46,591 bases of DNA from an uncultured Oligoflexia bacterium (GTDB lineage: Bacteria; Bdellovibrionota; Bacteriovoracia; Bacteriovoracales; Bacteriovoracaceae): assembly GCA_950061135.1 (NCBI GenBank), contig CATLVU010000007.1, positions 1 through 46,591 on the forward strand, read 5' to 3'. The translations under genes were made by a program, and so were the position numbers. The notes beneath the pieces are model-generated. The model did no database searches and was not told the origin of the DNA. It saw nothing but the letters and a program-made list of their open reading frames with translations. Below, one piece after another: positions 24,765 to 33,610 of the stretch (its first letter is position 1; each line of letters starts with the position of its first letter).

Positions 24765-25294
24765 TTCGCTTCTCCTATTAACTTAGCTTTGAGTTTTTTT
24801 ATACCTCTTGAAACTAACTTTCTCGAATTAGCCTCTGAAGTTTTTAATGCCTTAGAAATGTCAGTAAAATCTTCTTCTGAGTAGTAACGTAACTTGATTG
24901 CCAGTTTCTCCTTTTCAGAAAGTGACTTAACAGAGTCGAGATCGATTTTATCGTCGATCTCCTTAGTTTCGCAAATGAGTTGATCTTCATTTATAGAAAC
25001 GAGCTTTATTTTGCGACTCTTCTTAACAGAGTCGAGTAATTCACTCCTACAAATTGTATATATCCACTTTAAAAGTGGGTGTTTGCTACTATATAGATGT
25101 CGTGAATTATGAAATTTAACAAAAATACTTTGAAATATATCTTCGATTATATTCTTATCGGACAACCTTTTATCAAGGTAGCTATAAACTCGATCTTTAT
25201 GTCGTAAATAAATAACTTCAAAGGCCATATTTTCACCGTTCTTATAAAGCTCCATGAGCTTTTCATCTTCTAAATGTGAAAATGGATTTCCCAT
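24761..25294 (-). CDS. ECF-type sigma-70 factor
   Basis: 177 residues with region 2 (YLRHKDRVYSYLDKRLSDKNIIEDIFQSIFVKFH and the following HPLLKWIYTI) and region 4 (LSEKEKLAIKLRYYSEEDFTDISKALKTSEANSRKLVSRGIKKLK). Regions 1 and 3 are absent, as in ECF factors. It directs RNA polymerase to a small regulon. It is transcribed away from the cus operon, sharing the intergenic region with a CsoR operator at 25351, so the pump may be controlled by both CsoR and this sigma factor. Confidence 0.87.
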   Translation of the reverse strand: MGNPFSHLEDEKLMELYKNGENMAFEVIYLRHKDRVYSYLDKRLSDKNIIEDIFQSIFVKFHNSRHLYSSKHPLLKWIYTICRSELLDSVKKSRKIKLVSINEDQLICETKEIDDKIDLDSVKSLSEKEKLAIKLRYYSEEDFTDISKALKTSEANSRKLVSRGIKKLKAKLIGEAK

Positions 25295-25350
25295 CCTCTA
25301 CCTCTTATTACGACGAGTGTGCCTATTTTGTGACAAAAACTTTTCAAAAG

Positions 25351-25366
25351 TACCCCGTGGGGGTAT
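25351..25366. promoter_or_regulatory. CsoR-type copper operator between sigma gene and cus operon
   Basis: TACCCCGTGGGGGTAT matches the other two operators. It lies 57 bases upstream of the sigma start (minus strand) and 105 bases upstream of the haem-binding protein gene, so either or both directions could be under CsoR. Confidence 0.83.
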
Positions 25367-25470
25367 AACTAATTAAAAATACTATATTTTTATTAAAAAA
25401 GTAAGTTTTTTGTCACAAATATGAATTGGCTCTCGTAACAGGGAGTGAAGACTATTTAATTGGGGGATCT

Positions 25471-25956
25471 TTGAAAGCTCTATTGTTACTTTTTGCATTT
25501 ACAGCCTCATCTCATGTATGGGGACATGGAGGTGAAGATCATTCTAAAGATGTTAAGCAACCTAAAGTCGTAAAGCCAAATGTGGAAATAGAAGAAAAGT
25601 ATATAAAAATAAATCAGGAATATATTAAAACTGTAAAACCAATCTTTAAAAAATCCTGCTTTGACTGCCATGGAAATACAACAGTGTACCCTTGGTATTA
25701 TAAAGTCCCCGGTGTGAAGCAGCTAATTGATGATGATGTAAATGAGGCAAAGTCTCATCTCGATTTTTCGAAAGACTTTCCATTTATAAGCCATGGGACA
25801 CCAATAAAAGACTTAGATGCTATCAATAAATCTATAAATAACGAATCCATGCCACCATTTCGTTATCAAATTATGCATGGGGATAAAAAACTCACTAAAG
25901 ATGAAATCAAACAGATTAAAAAATGGATAAGAGAATCAAAAGAGATGTTAAAATGA
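25471..25956 (+). CDS. Secreted haem-binding (Haem_bd-type) c-haem protein
   Basis: About 161 residues. TTG 25471 is chosen because it follows GGGGGAT and opens a signal peptide (KALLLLFAFTASSHVWG); an in-frame TTG at 25426 has neither. The mature protein starts with a His-rich HGGEDH and later has CFDCHG, a CxxCH haem-attachment site, followed by VYPWYYKVPGVK, a conserved aspartate/serine stretch and ESMPPFRYQIMHG, which supplies a Met ligand. This matches the Haem_bd family. First gene of the copper-efflux operon; role in copper handling is inferred from context. Confidence 0.78.
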   Translation: MKALLLLFAFTASSHVWGHGGEDHSKDVKQPKVVKPNVEIEEKYIKINQEYIKTVKPIFKKSCFDCHGNTTVYPWYYKVPGVKQLIDDDVNEAKSHLDFSKDFPFISHGTPIKDLDAINKSINNESMPPFRYQIMHGDKKLTKDEIKQIKKWIRESKEMLK

Positions 25957-27152
25957 TGAAATACTTTGCCGTTCTAATATTTATAAACTCAATAGAGGCT
26001 AAGGCCATTACTTTCGAGGATGGGATCAAAGCTCTTCAGTCGCATGAGAGTGTTGATTCGATGAAGTTTAAATCAAAAGCATTAAGTGAAGAGGCTGAAT
26101 TGAAAGGATCATGGGGTGATCCAATGTTCAAGGTTGCAGCTAAAAATTTTCCTCAAGATAGTTTAAAAAATAATGAAACCCCCATGACTGGGATTGAGTT
26201 TGGAGTTTCACAAAAAATAGCTTTAACAACAAAATATGGAAATATAGAAGATGCATTTAAGTCTCTTTCAAATGCATATCAATTTGAAGCAGATGATAAG
26301 AAAGAAGCTCTCACTAAGGCTTTTTGGGAAATGTTAATTCTCAAAAGGAAAGTATCTGAAGAACTAGAAATTTTAAAAGAGAACAATGCATGGATTTCAA
26401 GAATTCTTAAAGTTAGTAAAAGGTTATACTCAACAGGAAAAATATCTCAACAAGCTCTTCTTGATATTCAAATTAGAAAGTCTGAAATTGAAAGTGAAGT
26501 AAACAATAAGAAGTATGAACTATCTCAAATCGGCGATCGTTTAAAGTATTTAATAGGAACTTCTGATGTTGAAGAAGCTTCTATTCCTTGGAAGTCTCTA
26601 AAAACAAACTCAGATAAATTAAAAGACAATAAAGAACTCAGCCTAAAAGAAAAGCTAAAAGCTAAAGACTTGGCATTAACTGCTTCTAAGCAAAACTATG
26701 TTCCTGATTTAACTGTATCACTGGGGTACACAAAAAGATCAAATATTGATGGGAACGGAGACTTTGTTGGCGCAGCTATTAGTTTTCCTCTACCTTTCTC
26801 TGGAGAAAAGTATTCTAAACATGGGCAAGCGGTTCAAGAGAAGTATATGGCCGTTAAAAACGTTGAAAACTATAAGAGGCAAAAAAATAGAGACATTTCT
26901 GTACTCCGTAAAGAGATTGATAAACTTTTAGGAGAACTGAGTATTTTAAAAGAGAAAACTATTAAGTTTGCTCGTAACTCAAGAGAAATAACTGCTAAGT
27001 CTTATGGCCTCGGCAACTCTACTTATGTCGAATTACTTCAAAGTGAGCTTAAATTACAAAAAATCCTCATGCTCAAAGTAATGCTAGAAGCAAAAAGAGA
27101 TATTAAAAGAGCAACATTAAAGTATGTTAAAGGAGAGTCCTTAAATGAATAA
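25953..27152 (+). CDS. cusC: TolC-family outer-membrane efflux protein
   Basis: About 399 residues from ATG 25953, which overlaps the previous stop as ATGA; a short signal peptide (KYFAVLIFINSIEA) follows, whereas the longer frame from 25923 adds a charged extension. The body is long amphipathic helices and two strand segments (LTVSLGYTKRSN and AAISFPLPFSGEK) typical of TolC/CusC trimers. It forms the outer-membrane duct of the RND pump. It overlaps the membrane-fusion gene by eight bases. Confidence 0.85.
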   Translation: MMKYFAVLIFINSIEAKAITFEDGIKALQSHESVDSMKFKSKALSEEAELKGSWGDPMFKVAAKNFPQDSLKNNETPMTGIEFGVSQKIALTTKYGNIEDAFKSLSNAYQFEADDKKEALTKAFWEMLILKRKVSEELEILKENNAWISRILKVSKRLYSTGKISQQALLDIQIRKSEIESEVNNKKYELSQIGDRLKYLIGTSDVEEASIPWKSLKTNSDKLKDNKELSLKEKLKAKDLALTASKQNYVPDLTVSLGYTKRSNIDGNGDFVGAAISFPLPFSGEKYSKHGQAVQEKYMAVKNVENYKRQKNRDISVLRKEIDKLLGELSILKEKTIKFARNSREITAKSYGLGNSTYVELLQSELKLQKILMLKVMLEAKRDIKRATLKYVKGESLNE

Positions 27153-28533
27153 GTTAATCAGTGTTATATTTTTAATGTTTCTCCTTGTTATAGGTGTTTC
27201 ATGTCAAAAAGAGAGCTCTATTGATTCAAGCAAAACTCATGAAGGGCATGAACACTCTAAGACTAAGGTTTATTATACTTGTTCTATGCACCCACAGATT
27301 AAAGAAAAAGAAATGGGGAAATGTCCAATATGTCATATGAATCTAACAAAGATTGAAGTTGACGATGAAGAAGATATTCAAGCGTCGGCTGTAGTTCCTG
27401 AAAAAGATATTTGGCAATGTAAAGACTTTCCTGATGTGACAAGCGAAACTGAAGATGTTTGTCCTATGGATGGTACTCCGATGGTCAAAAAACCAAAAGA
27501 AAATAAAGCTGCAAAGGTTGTGGCAAAAGTAAAACTAAGAAAAGCTCAGTTAAAACATTTTGAACCAGACTTCTTTCCTGTAACGACGATGAAAATGACT
27601 AAGAAAATTAGATTACTTGGTTCTGTCCTCCAGTCCGAGGAAAAGGAAAGCAATATCCCTGCTCGTATTGGAGGGAGAGTTGAAAAGGTTTATGTTAAAT
27701 CAACTGGTAGTATGGTTAAAGTTGGTGATCCTGTGATTGATCTATATAGCCCTAAACTAATTACTGCCGGAGAAGAATATTTACTAGCTCGAAAAAGTTA
27801 TGCAAAAAGCAAAACTAAAGAATTTAAAGATATGCTAGATCAGAGTATTGAAAGACTCAAACTTTGGGGAATCAAGAGATTTCAATTTGAAAATTGGTAT
27901 AAAACAGGGAAAGTTCCAAGACAAATTACAATTTATTCAAACGCAACAGGTATAGTTCGTTCAAGAAATGCTACTGTTGGTAAATACTTTAAAGAGGGCC
28001 AAAACTTCTTTGAATTATCGGACTTAGCAGATGTTTGGGTCGAGATGGATGTATATGAACATGATTCATCATTAATTAAGATCGGACAAAAAGTAGATTT
28101 AGAATTTACTGCTATTCCGGGGGAAAAGCTTGTAGGTGAAATAGATTTTGTAAACCCTGTCCTAGATCAAAAATCAAGAACATTAAAGGTTAGAGCTACT
28201 ATTGAAAATGCTTCAGGCAAGCTAAAGCCCGGAATGATCGCAAATGCAGTTTTAAATGTAGATATAGAAGGAATGCCTCTTGTTGTACCAAGAACGGCAG
28301 TGATTGATACCGGTAAAAGAAAAATCGTCTGGGTCAAGATTTCTGGTAAGAACTTTCAGGCAAAAACTGTTCATGCAGGTTATGAATCTGAAGGTTACGT
28401 TGAAATTAAACATGGATTAATGGAAGGCGAAGAAGTCGTGATTGAAGGAAACTTTCTATTAGATGCTCAAGCACAACTTTTTGGTGGCTACGAAGATATG
28501 AAAGAATCCAAAACTTCAGGTCACAACCACTAA
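27145..28533 (+). CDS. cusB: CusB-type periplasmic adaptor with two heavy-metal-binding motifs
   Basis: 462 residues. A lipoprotein signal ends in GVSC (Cys20). Residues about 30-70 are His-rich followed by YTCSMHPQIKEKEMGKCPIC, the heavy-metal-binding domain seen in Cu/Ag adaptors; a second degenerate repeat (WQCKDFPDVT, VCPMDGTPM) follows near 90-115. Then come the HlyD/CusB lipoyl, barrel and beta domains (IPARIGGRVEKVYVKSTG, LKPGMIANAVLNVD). It links the inner RND pump to the TolC duct and delivers Cu(I). The His-rich C-terminus (SGHNH) may also bind metal. Confidence 0.9.
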   Translation: MNKLISVIFLMFLLVIGVSCQKESSIDSSKTHEGHEHSKTKVYYTCSMHPQIKEKEMGKCPICHMNLTKIEVDDEEDIQASAVVPEKDIWQCKDFPDVTSETEDVCPMDGTPMVKKPKENKAAKVVAKVKLRKAQLKHFEPDFFPVTTMKMTKKIRLLGSVLQSEEKESNIPARIGGRVEKVYVKSTGSMVKVGDPVIDLYSPKLITAGEEYLLARKSYAKSKTKEFKDMLDQSIERLKLWGIKRFQFENWYKTGKVPRQITIYSNATGIVRSRNATVGKYFKEGQNFFELSDLADVWVEMDVYEHDSSLIKIGQKVDLEFTAIPGEKLVGEIDFVNPVLDQKSRTLKVRATIENASGKLKPGMIANAVLNVDIEGMPLVVPRTAVIDTGKRKIVWVKISGKNFQAKTVHAGYESEGYVEIKHGLMEGEEVVIEGNFLLDAQAQLFGGYEDMKESKTSGHNH

Positions 28534-28542
28534 GGGCAAGCT

Positions 28543-31500
28543 ATGATTCAGAATTTAATAGAATTATCTATTCGTAATCGTGCAGTTGTAGTTATAGGAT
28601 TTGTCTTTATAGCGTTGCTGTCAATATTCAGTCTTAAAACAGCTAGGATTGATGCTATTCCTGATATCGGTGAGAATCAACAGATTGTTTTTACTGAATG
28701 GGCCGGAAGATCACCTAAAGATATTGAAGAACAAGTTACATATCCTTTAAGTGTAATGATGCAAGGGATTCCGGGGGTAAAAAACATTCGTGCGACTTCT
28801 GCATTTGGTTTTTCTATTATATATGTGATTTTTAAAGATGATGTCGATTTTTACTGGAGTAGAAGCCGAGTCTTAGAGAAGTTATCAACTGCTTCATCTG
28901 AACTTCCATTAGGAGTAACTCCTAATATGGGGCCGGATGCTACGGGATTAGGGCAGATATTTTGGTACACACTTGAAAATGAGAAAGGTGCATCAAAGCC
29001 AAAGTCACTAGCAGAGCTTAGATCAATTCAGGATTTCTATGTACGCTATCTCCTTCAAGGTGTGGAGGGAGTAAGTGAAGTCGCTAGTATTGGTGGATTT
29101 GTAAAAGAATATCAAATAGATGTTGATCCAAATAAACTATTTGCCTATGACGTTCACTTCTCGAAACTTATTAAGTCAATCCAAAATAGTAATATTGATG
29201 TTGGTGCAGAGGTAGTCGAGGATGGCGATAGAGAGTTCGTTGTTCGTGGTAAGGGCTTCTTTAAAAGCATTTCTGATATTGAGAATGTCGTAGTTGCAGT
29301 AAAGAATAATTCACCAATTAGAGTAAAAGACTTAGCTAGTGTAAACATTGGGCCGGGATTTAGAAGAGGTGCACTTGATAAAAATGGTGTTGAGTCGGTT
29401 GGTGGCGTTGTAACTATGCGATTTGGTGAGAATCCGAAAGAAGTTATTGATAATGTAAAAGAAAGACTTTCAATTATCGAAAAAGGACTTCCAAAAGGTG
29501 TTAAGCTTGTACCTTTCTATGATCGAACAGAAGTAATCGAGCGAACAATTGGAACAGTTTATACAGCTCTTGGACAAGAAATTATCATAACCATTATCGT
29601 TATCCTTTTATTCTTACTTCATTTTAAATCGTCAATTTTAGTTTCTCTTACACTCCCTTTTGGTGTGGGTATTAGTTTTATTTTAATGAAGTTTTTAGGA
29701 ATAGACTCAAATGTAATGAGTTTGTCTGGACTTGTTATTGCCATTGGTTCAATGGTTGATATGGGTATTATTATGACTGAGAATATATATTCTCATTTGG
29801 CCCAAAATCCTAATGTGTCTAAAAAAGATAGAATTGAAATCATCGTTAAATCAGCTCGTGAAGTTGGGCCAGCAATTCTAACTGCTGTTGCAACGACGAT
29901 TGTTACATTTTTGCCAGTATTTGGACTTGAAGGAAGTGAAGGGAAATTATTTGGGCCACTTGCTTGGGCAAAAACTCTAGCAATGTTTGGCTCTGTCGTT
30001 GTAGCAATCATTTTAGTTCCTGCATTGTCAGCATATTTATTAAAGGGAGAGCTAAAACCAATTGAGAAAAACAAGGTTAGTCTATTTATAGTTGAAAAGT
30101 ATAGACCAGCTTTAAATTGGATGCTTGATAATAGAAAAATATTTGTTATTTTTCCTACAATTATTTTTATGCTTGGAATGTTTGCCTATTCAAAATTAGG
30201 TAAAGAGTTTATGCCGTCTCTAAATGAAGGTGAAATTCTTTATATGCCTGTAACAACTCCCGATGTGAGTATGACAAAGGGAAGAGAACTATTAGCCTAC
30301 ACTGATAAGAAGCTAAAAGAGCATCCTCTCGTAGCTGATGCCATAGGAAAGCTCGGTAGAGCAAATACTGCAATTGATCCAGCTCCTGTGGCCATGTTTG
30401 AAACAGTCATTAAGCTTGTTCCTGAAGATCAGTGGCCTGATGGTGTATCTATTTATGACATTATGAGTGAGCTTGATGGAGAGCTTCAAGTACCGGGCCT
30501 AGTAAATGCATGGTTGTTTCCAATCGAAAATAGAATTGCCATGATCTCCACAGGAATTAAAACTCAAATTGGTATCAAAATATTTGGTGATGATTTAAAA
30601 ACTCTCGAAAGTATTGCTTCAAAGATAGGTAAAGAAGTTGAGAAAGTTAAAGGCGCTTATGGTGTATATGCTGAACAGATTACAGGAAAGCCTTATATAG
30701 AGTTTGATATCGACCGAGTTGCTGCCAGTAGATATGGAATCAACACCGGAACAATTAATAAGATACTTCAGACAGCAGTTGGGGGAATGACTATTGGCCA
30801 ATTCTATGAAGGGCGAGAACGATACCCCATACGAGTTAGATATAAGAAAGAGCTTAGAGATAGAATTGATGAGCTTAAAAAAGTCTTAGTGCCGAGTCCT
30901 TTAGGTCAACATATACCGCTTTCTGAACTAGCTGATATTCAAGTTGTTACTGGCCCTGCTGCAATACAGTCAGAAAATGGAATGCTTAGATCGCTTGTTC
31001 TTTTAAATGTTCAAGGCAGAGATTTAATTGGTTTTGTAGAGGAAGCAAAAGAGCATATTGAAAAGAATGTAGAGCTTCCCAAAGGATATTCGATTGTTTG
31101 GGCAGGACAATATGAGAGTCAGGTTAGATCAAATCTTATTCTTATTTATTTTGGTATCAAAAATTTAAGAAATGCTGCAATCATTTTTAGTGCAGTACCA
31201 ATTGCCTTCGCAGGAGGCTTAATTCTTCTTTGGATAGGTGGATTTAATACTTCTGTTGCTGTTTGGGTTGGGTTTATTGCTCTGTTTGGTATTGCGGTTG
31301 ATGATGGTGTTGTGATGATGACGTATCTTCAAGAAGCGATTAAGAGTCATAAACCTAAAGATTGGGATGGTCTAAAAGAATGTATTTTAGAGGCTGGTTC
31401 AAGAAGGATTAGACCCCTTGTTATGACTACAACAACTACAGTTGTAGCTTTAATTCCAATTATGTGGTCAACAAGTACAGGTAGTGAGGTTATGAAACCA

Positions 31501-31617
31501 ATGGCCATTCCAACTCTTGGTGGAATGTTAGTTGAGTTAGTAACTTTATTTATCGTGCCCGTTGTTTATTCATATTTTGAACAAAGAAAAATGGAAAAAG
31601 AAAATTTGGTTAATTAA
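28543..31617 (+). CDS. cusA: CusA-type Cu/Ag RND efflux pump, possibly damaged by an in-frame deletion
   Basis: 1024 residues with the RND plan: two halves of membrane helices and periplasmic loops, proton-relay DMGIIM segment, and the three methionines of the copper relay (ILYMP, PVAMFET and IAMISTG). These identify CusA rather than CzcA. It expels periplasmic and cytoplasmic Cu(I)/Ag(I) with the proton gradient. Oddly, between QYESQVRSN and FGIKNLRNAAIIF (about 31110-31165) only eight residues stand where about 22 are expected, so most of one membrane helix appears missing. The reading frame is kept. Function may be impaired unless neighbouring residues substitute. Confidence 0.93.
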   Translation: MIQNLIELSIRNRAVVVIGFVFIALLSIFSLKTARIDAIPDIGENQQIVFTEWAGRSPKDIEEQVTYPLSVMMQGIPGVKNIRATSAFGFSIIYVIFKDDVDFYWSRSRVLEKLSTASSELPLGVTPNMGPDATGLGQIFWYTLENEKGASKPKSLAELRSIQDFYVRYLLQGVEGVSEVASIGGFVKEYQIDVDPNKLFAYDVHFSKLIKSIQNSNIDVGAEVVEDGDREFVVRGKGFFKSISDIENVVVAVKNNSPIRVKDLASVNIGPGFRRGALDKNGVESVGGVVTMRFGENPKEVIDNVKERLSIIEKGLPKGVKLVPFYDRTEVIERTIGTVYTALGQEIIITIIVILLFLLHFKSSILVSLTLPFGVGISFILMKFLGIDSNVMSLSGLVIAIGSMVDMGIIMTENIYSHLAQNPNVSKKDRIEIIVKSAREVGPAILTAVATTIVTFLPVFGLEGSEGKLFGPLAWAKTLAMFGSVVVAIILVPALSAYLLKGELKPIEKNKVSLFIVEKYRPALNWMLDNRKIFVIFPTIIFMLGMFAYSKLGKEFMPSLNEGEILYMPVTTPDVSMTKGRELLAYTDKKLKEHPLVADAIGKLGRANTAIDPAPVAMFETVIKLVPEDQWPDGVSIYDIMSELDGELQVPGLVNAWLFPIENRIAMISTGIKTQIGIKIFGDDLKTLESIASKIGKEVEKVKGAYGVYAEQITGKPYIEFDIDRVAASRYGINTGTINKILQTAVGGMTIGQFYEGRERYPIRVRYKKELRDRIDELKKVLVPSPLGQHIPLSELADIQVVTGPAAIQSENGMLRSLVLLNVQGRDLIGFVEEAKEHIEKNVELPKGYSIVWAGQYESQVRSNLILIYFGIKNLRNAAIIFSAVPIAFAGGLILLWIGGFNTSVAVWVGFIALFGIAVDDGVVMMTYLQEAIKSHKPKDWDGLKECILEAGSRRIRPLVMTTTTTVVALIPIMWSTSTGSEVMKPMAIPTLGGMLVELVTLFIVPVVYSYFEQRKMEKENLVN

Positions 31618-31638
31618 CTAATTACTATGGAGGTATAT

Positions 31639-32235
31639 ATGTGTCCAAATTGTGAAAAGAAACTATCATTTAAAAAATCATTACTAGTGTTAAGTGTGGT
31701 TGCTCTTGGGTTATTTGGGATGGAGAGCTATGCATCAGGAACTCAGGGAGGTCACGATCATAGTAAGATGAATCATTCAAAAATGGATCACTCAAAGATG
31801 AAAAAAGGTGATCGAAAATCGTTGTCAGAAGCAGCTAAGAAATCGGTCTTATCAGCTTTAGAGGCGAATGAAGCACTTCACAGCTCATTTTTTGAATACG
31901 ATGCCAAAACCGTGGAATCAAATGCTATGAAATTAAAAAAGGCAATTGATGCAATTGAAGATAAAGAGGTTGCAAAGCTTTTAAATTTCTCTAAAACGAA
32001 ACTCTCTGAAATTAAAGCTTCAAATGATAGAGAAACTAATAACAAGAACTATCACCTTGTATCAATGGCCCTAATTCATATTGTTAATAAATATGATGTT
32101 GGTTCAAAGTACAATGCTTATTCTTGCCCAATGGTTAAGAAAAAATGGGTACAAAATAGTAGTAAAATGGCAAAGGTTCATAATCCTTATGCGCCAAATA
32201 TGCCTCACTGTGGCTCACAAGATAGTCAACATTAA
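31639..32235 (+). CDS. Periplasmic DUF3347-type copper-associated protein
   Basis: 198 residues from ATG 31639, which has GGAGG five bases upstream (ATG 31627 has no site). An N-terminal region MCPNCEKKLSFKKSLL leads into a hydrophobic signal segment. A Met/His-rich stretch (HDHSKMNHSKMDHSKM) is a likely Cu(I) site. The body is helical and ends with YNAYSCPMVKKKWVQ and NPYAPNMPHCG, the closing motif of DUF3347 proteins that occur with CusB. Probable periplasmic copper-binding partner of the pump. Confidence 0.78.
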   Translation: MCPNCEKKLSFKKSLLVLSVVALGLFGMESYASGTQGGHDHSKMNHSKMDHSKMKKGDRKSLSEAAKKSVLSALEANEALHSSFFEYDAKTVESNAMKLKKAIDAIEDKEVAKLLNFSKTKLSEIKASNDRETNNKNYHLVSMALIHIVNKYDVGSKYNAYSCPMVKKKWVQNSSKMAKVHNPYAPNMPHCGSQDSQH

Positions 32236-32240
32236 ATATT

Positions 32241-33134
32241 ATGGGACATAATCACTCTCACCACCATCATGGCAGCAAGAATATAATTGTTGCCTTTTTC
32301 CTAAATGCAGGGTTTGCCGTAATAGAGCTAATCGGTGGGTATTTAACAAATAGTGTTGCCATATACTCTGATGCTCTACATGACTTTGGTGATAGTTTGG
32401 CTTTACTCTTTTCTTATTTTGCTGAAAAGCTTAGTCATAAGGATGCAGACAAAAAGTTTACGTTTGGTTATCGACGTTTTTCAATTCTTTCAGCCTTGAT
32501 TAATGGAGTTATTTTATTAGTAGGAAGTATTTTTGTAATTTATGAAGCTTCTCAAAGAATAATGGCTCCGGAAGAAGTATCTCCTGAAGGAATGCTAGGG
32601 TTAGCGATATTAGGTATTTTAGTAAACTCATTTGCCGCTTACAGGTTGTCTAAAGATGATGGCATGAATACTAAAATGGTTATGTTCCATCTTTTAGAGG
32701 ATTTGCTTGGATGGGTTGCTGTTTTAATTGTTAGCATCGTCTTATTATTTAAACCTTGGTATGTATTAGACTCAATTCTCTCAATTTTGATTTCTTTAGT
32801 AATTCTAAGAGGGGTTTATAAAAACTTGATGAAAGTTGGATTGATTTTTCTTCAAAAATTTCCAGATGAACTAGAATTTGAACAACTGAAGAACGAAGTA
32901 ATGGAACTTGAACTTGTAAACGACATTCATGCTGTTAAGGGATGGTCAATTGATGATACTACCTACTATTTACGATTTCATGTTCTAGTACCTGAAGAAA
33001 CAAAAATAGGAGCTGTTGATTCATTAAAAGTTAGAATAAAAGAAATTCTTAAGAAGTATAATGTTACTTACTCAACGATTGAGTTTGAATCCGTGAACGG
33101 TTGTGACGATATTCATAGTATGGAAAAGAAATGA
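32241..33134 (+). CDS. CzcD-type cation diffusion facilitator
   Basis: 297 residues. His-rich N-terminus (GHNHSHHHHG), then six helices with HDFGD in the second (ALHDFGDSL) and a matching HxxxD-type pair in the fifth (HLLEDLLGW). These are the zinc-site residues of CDF exporters. A cytoplasmic C-terminal domain (HAVKGWSIDDTTYYLRFHVLV) follows. It probably exports Zn, Co or Cd. Start is five bases after the previous stop; the stop overlaps the next gene as ATGA. Confidence 0.9.
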   Translation: MGHNHSHHHHGSKNIIVAFFLNAGFAVIELIGGYLTNSVAIYSDALHDFGDSLALLFSYFAEKLSHKDADKKFTFGYRRFSILSALINGVILLVGSIFVIYEASQRIMAPEEVSPEGMLGLAILGILVNSFAAYRLSKDDGMNTKMVMFHLLEDLLGWVAVLIVSIVLLFKPWYVLDSILSILISLVILRGVYKNLMKVGLIFLQKFPDELEFEQLKNEVMELELVNDIHAVKGWSIDDTTYYLRFHVLVPEETKIGAVDSLKVRIKEILKKYNVTYSTIEFESVNGCDDIHSMEKK

Positions 33135-33586
33135 AATGGCTTGAACTAAAAATACCACCATTAATTGTAGCCCTTATATTTGGGAGCTTAATCTGGATTA
33201 TACCAACACCTTACAAAATTGCTAATAAGACAATTACCTATGGAGCCTCTGGGTTATTTTTCTTAATAGGTAGTTTAATCTCCCTACTTGGAGTATGGGA
33301 GTTTCGGAAACAAAAAACAACAGTGAATCCAATGGCTCCCCAAGAGAGTAATAGTCTTGTTGTAAAAGGAATTTATAAGTTTACTAGAAATCCTATGTAT
33401 TTAGGATTTCTTCTTTGGCTTTTATCGCTCGGTTTTTTTCTTGGGAGTCTCACTTCCCTTGTTTTGGTCTTAGGTTTTGTATTATATATGAGCTATTTCC
33501 AAATTATTCCTGAAGAAAGTATTTTGGAAGATAAGTTTGGCAAAAACTATTTAGAATATAAGAAAAATGTGAGACGTTGGATTTAG
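33131..33586 (+). CDS. ICMT/PEMT-like membrane methyltransferase
   Basis: 151 residues with three to four membrane segments and the conserved C-terminal block KGIYKFTRNPMYLGFLLW, then PEESILEDKFGKNYLEYKKNVRRWI, typical of isoprenylcysteine-carboxyl-methyltransferase-like proteins that bind S-adenosylmethionine at the membrane. Genes of this family often accompany CzcD-type exporters; their substrate there is unknown. It overlaps the CDF gene by four bases. Confidence 0.83.
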   Translation: MKWLELKIPPLIVALIFGSLIWIIPTPYKIANKTITYGASGLFFLIGSLISLLGVWEFRKQKTTVNPMAPQESNSLVVKGIYKFTRNPMYLGFLLWLLSLGFFLGSLTSLVLVLGFVLYMSYFQIIPEESILEDKFGKNYLEYKKNVRRWI

Positions 33587-33610
33587 CTAGACGAAGAAAA
33601 GGTTGATTTA

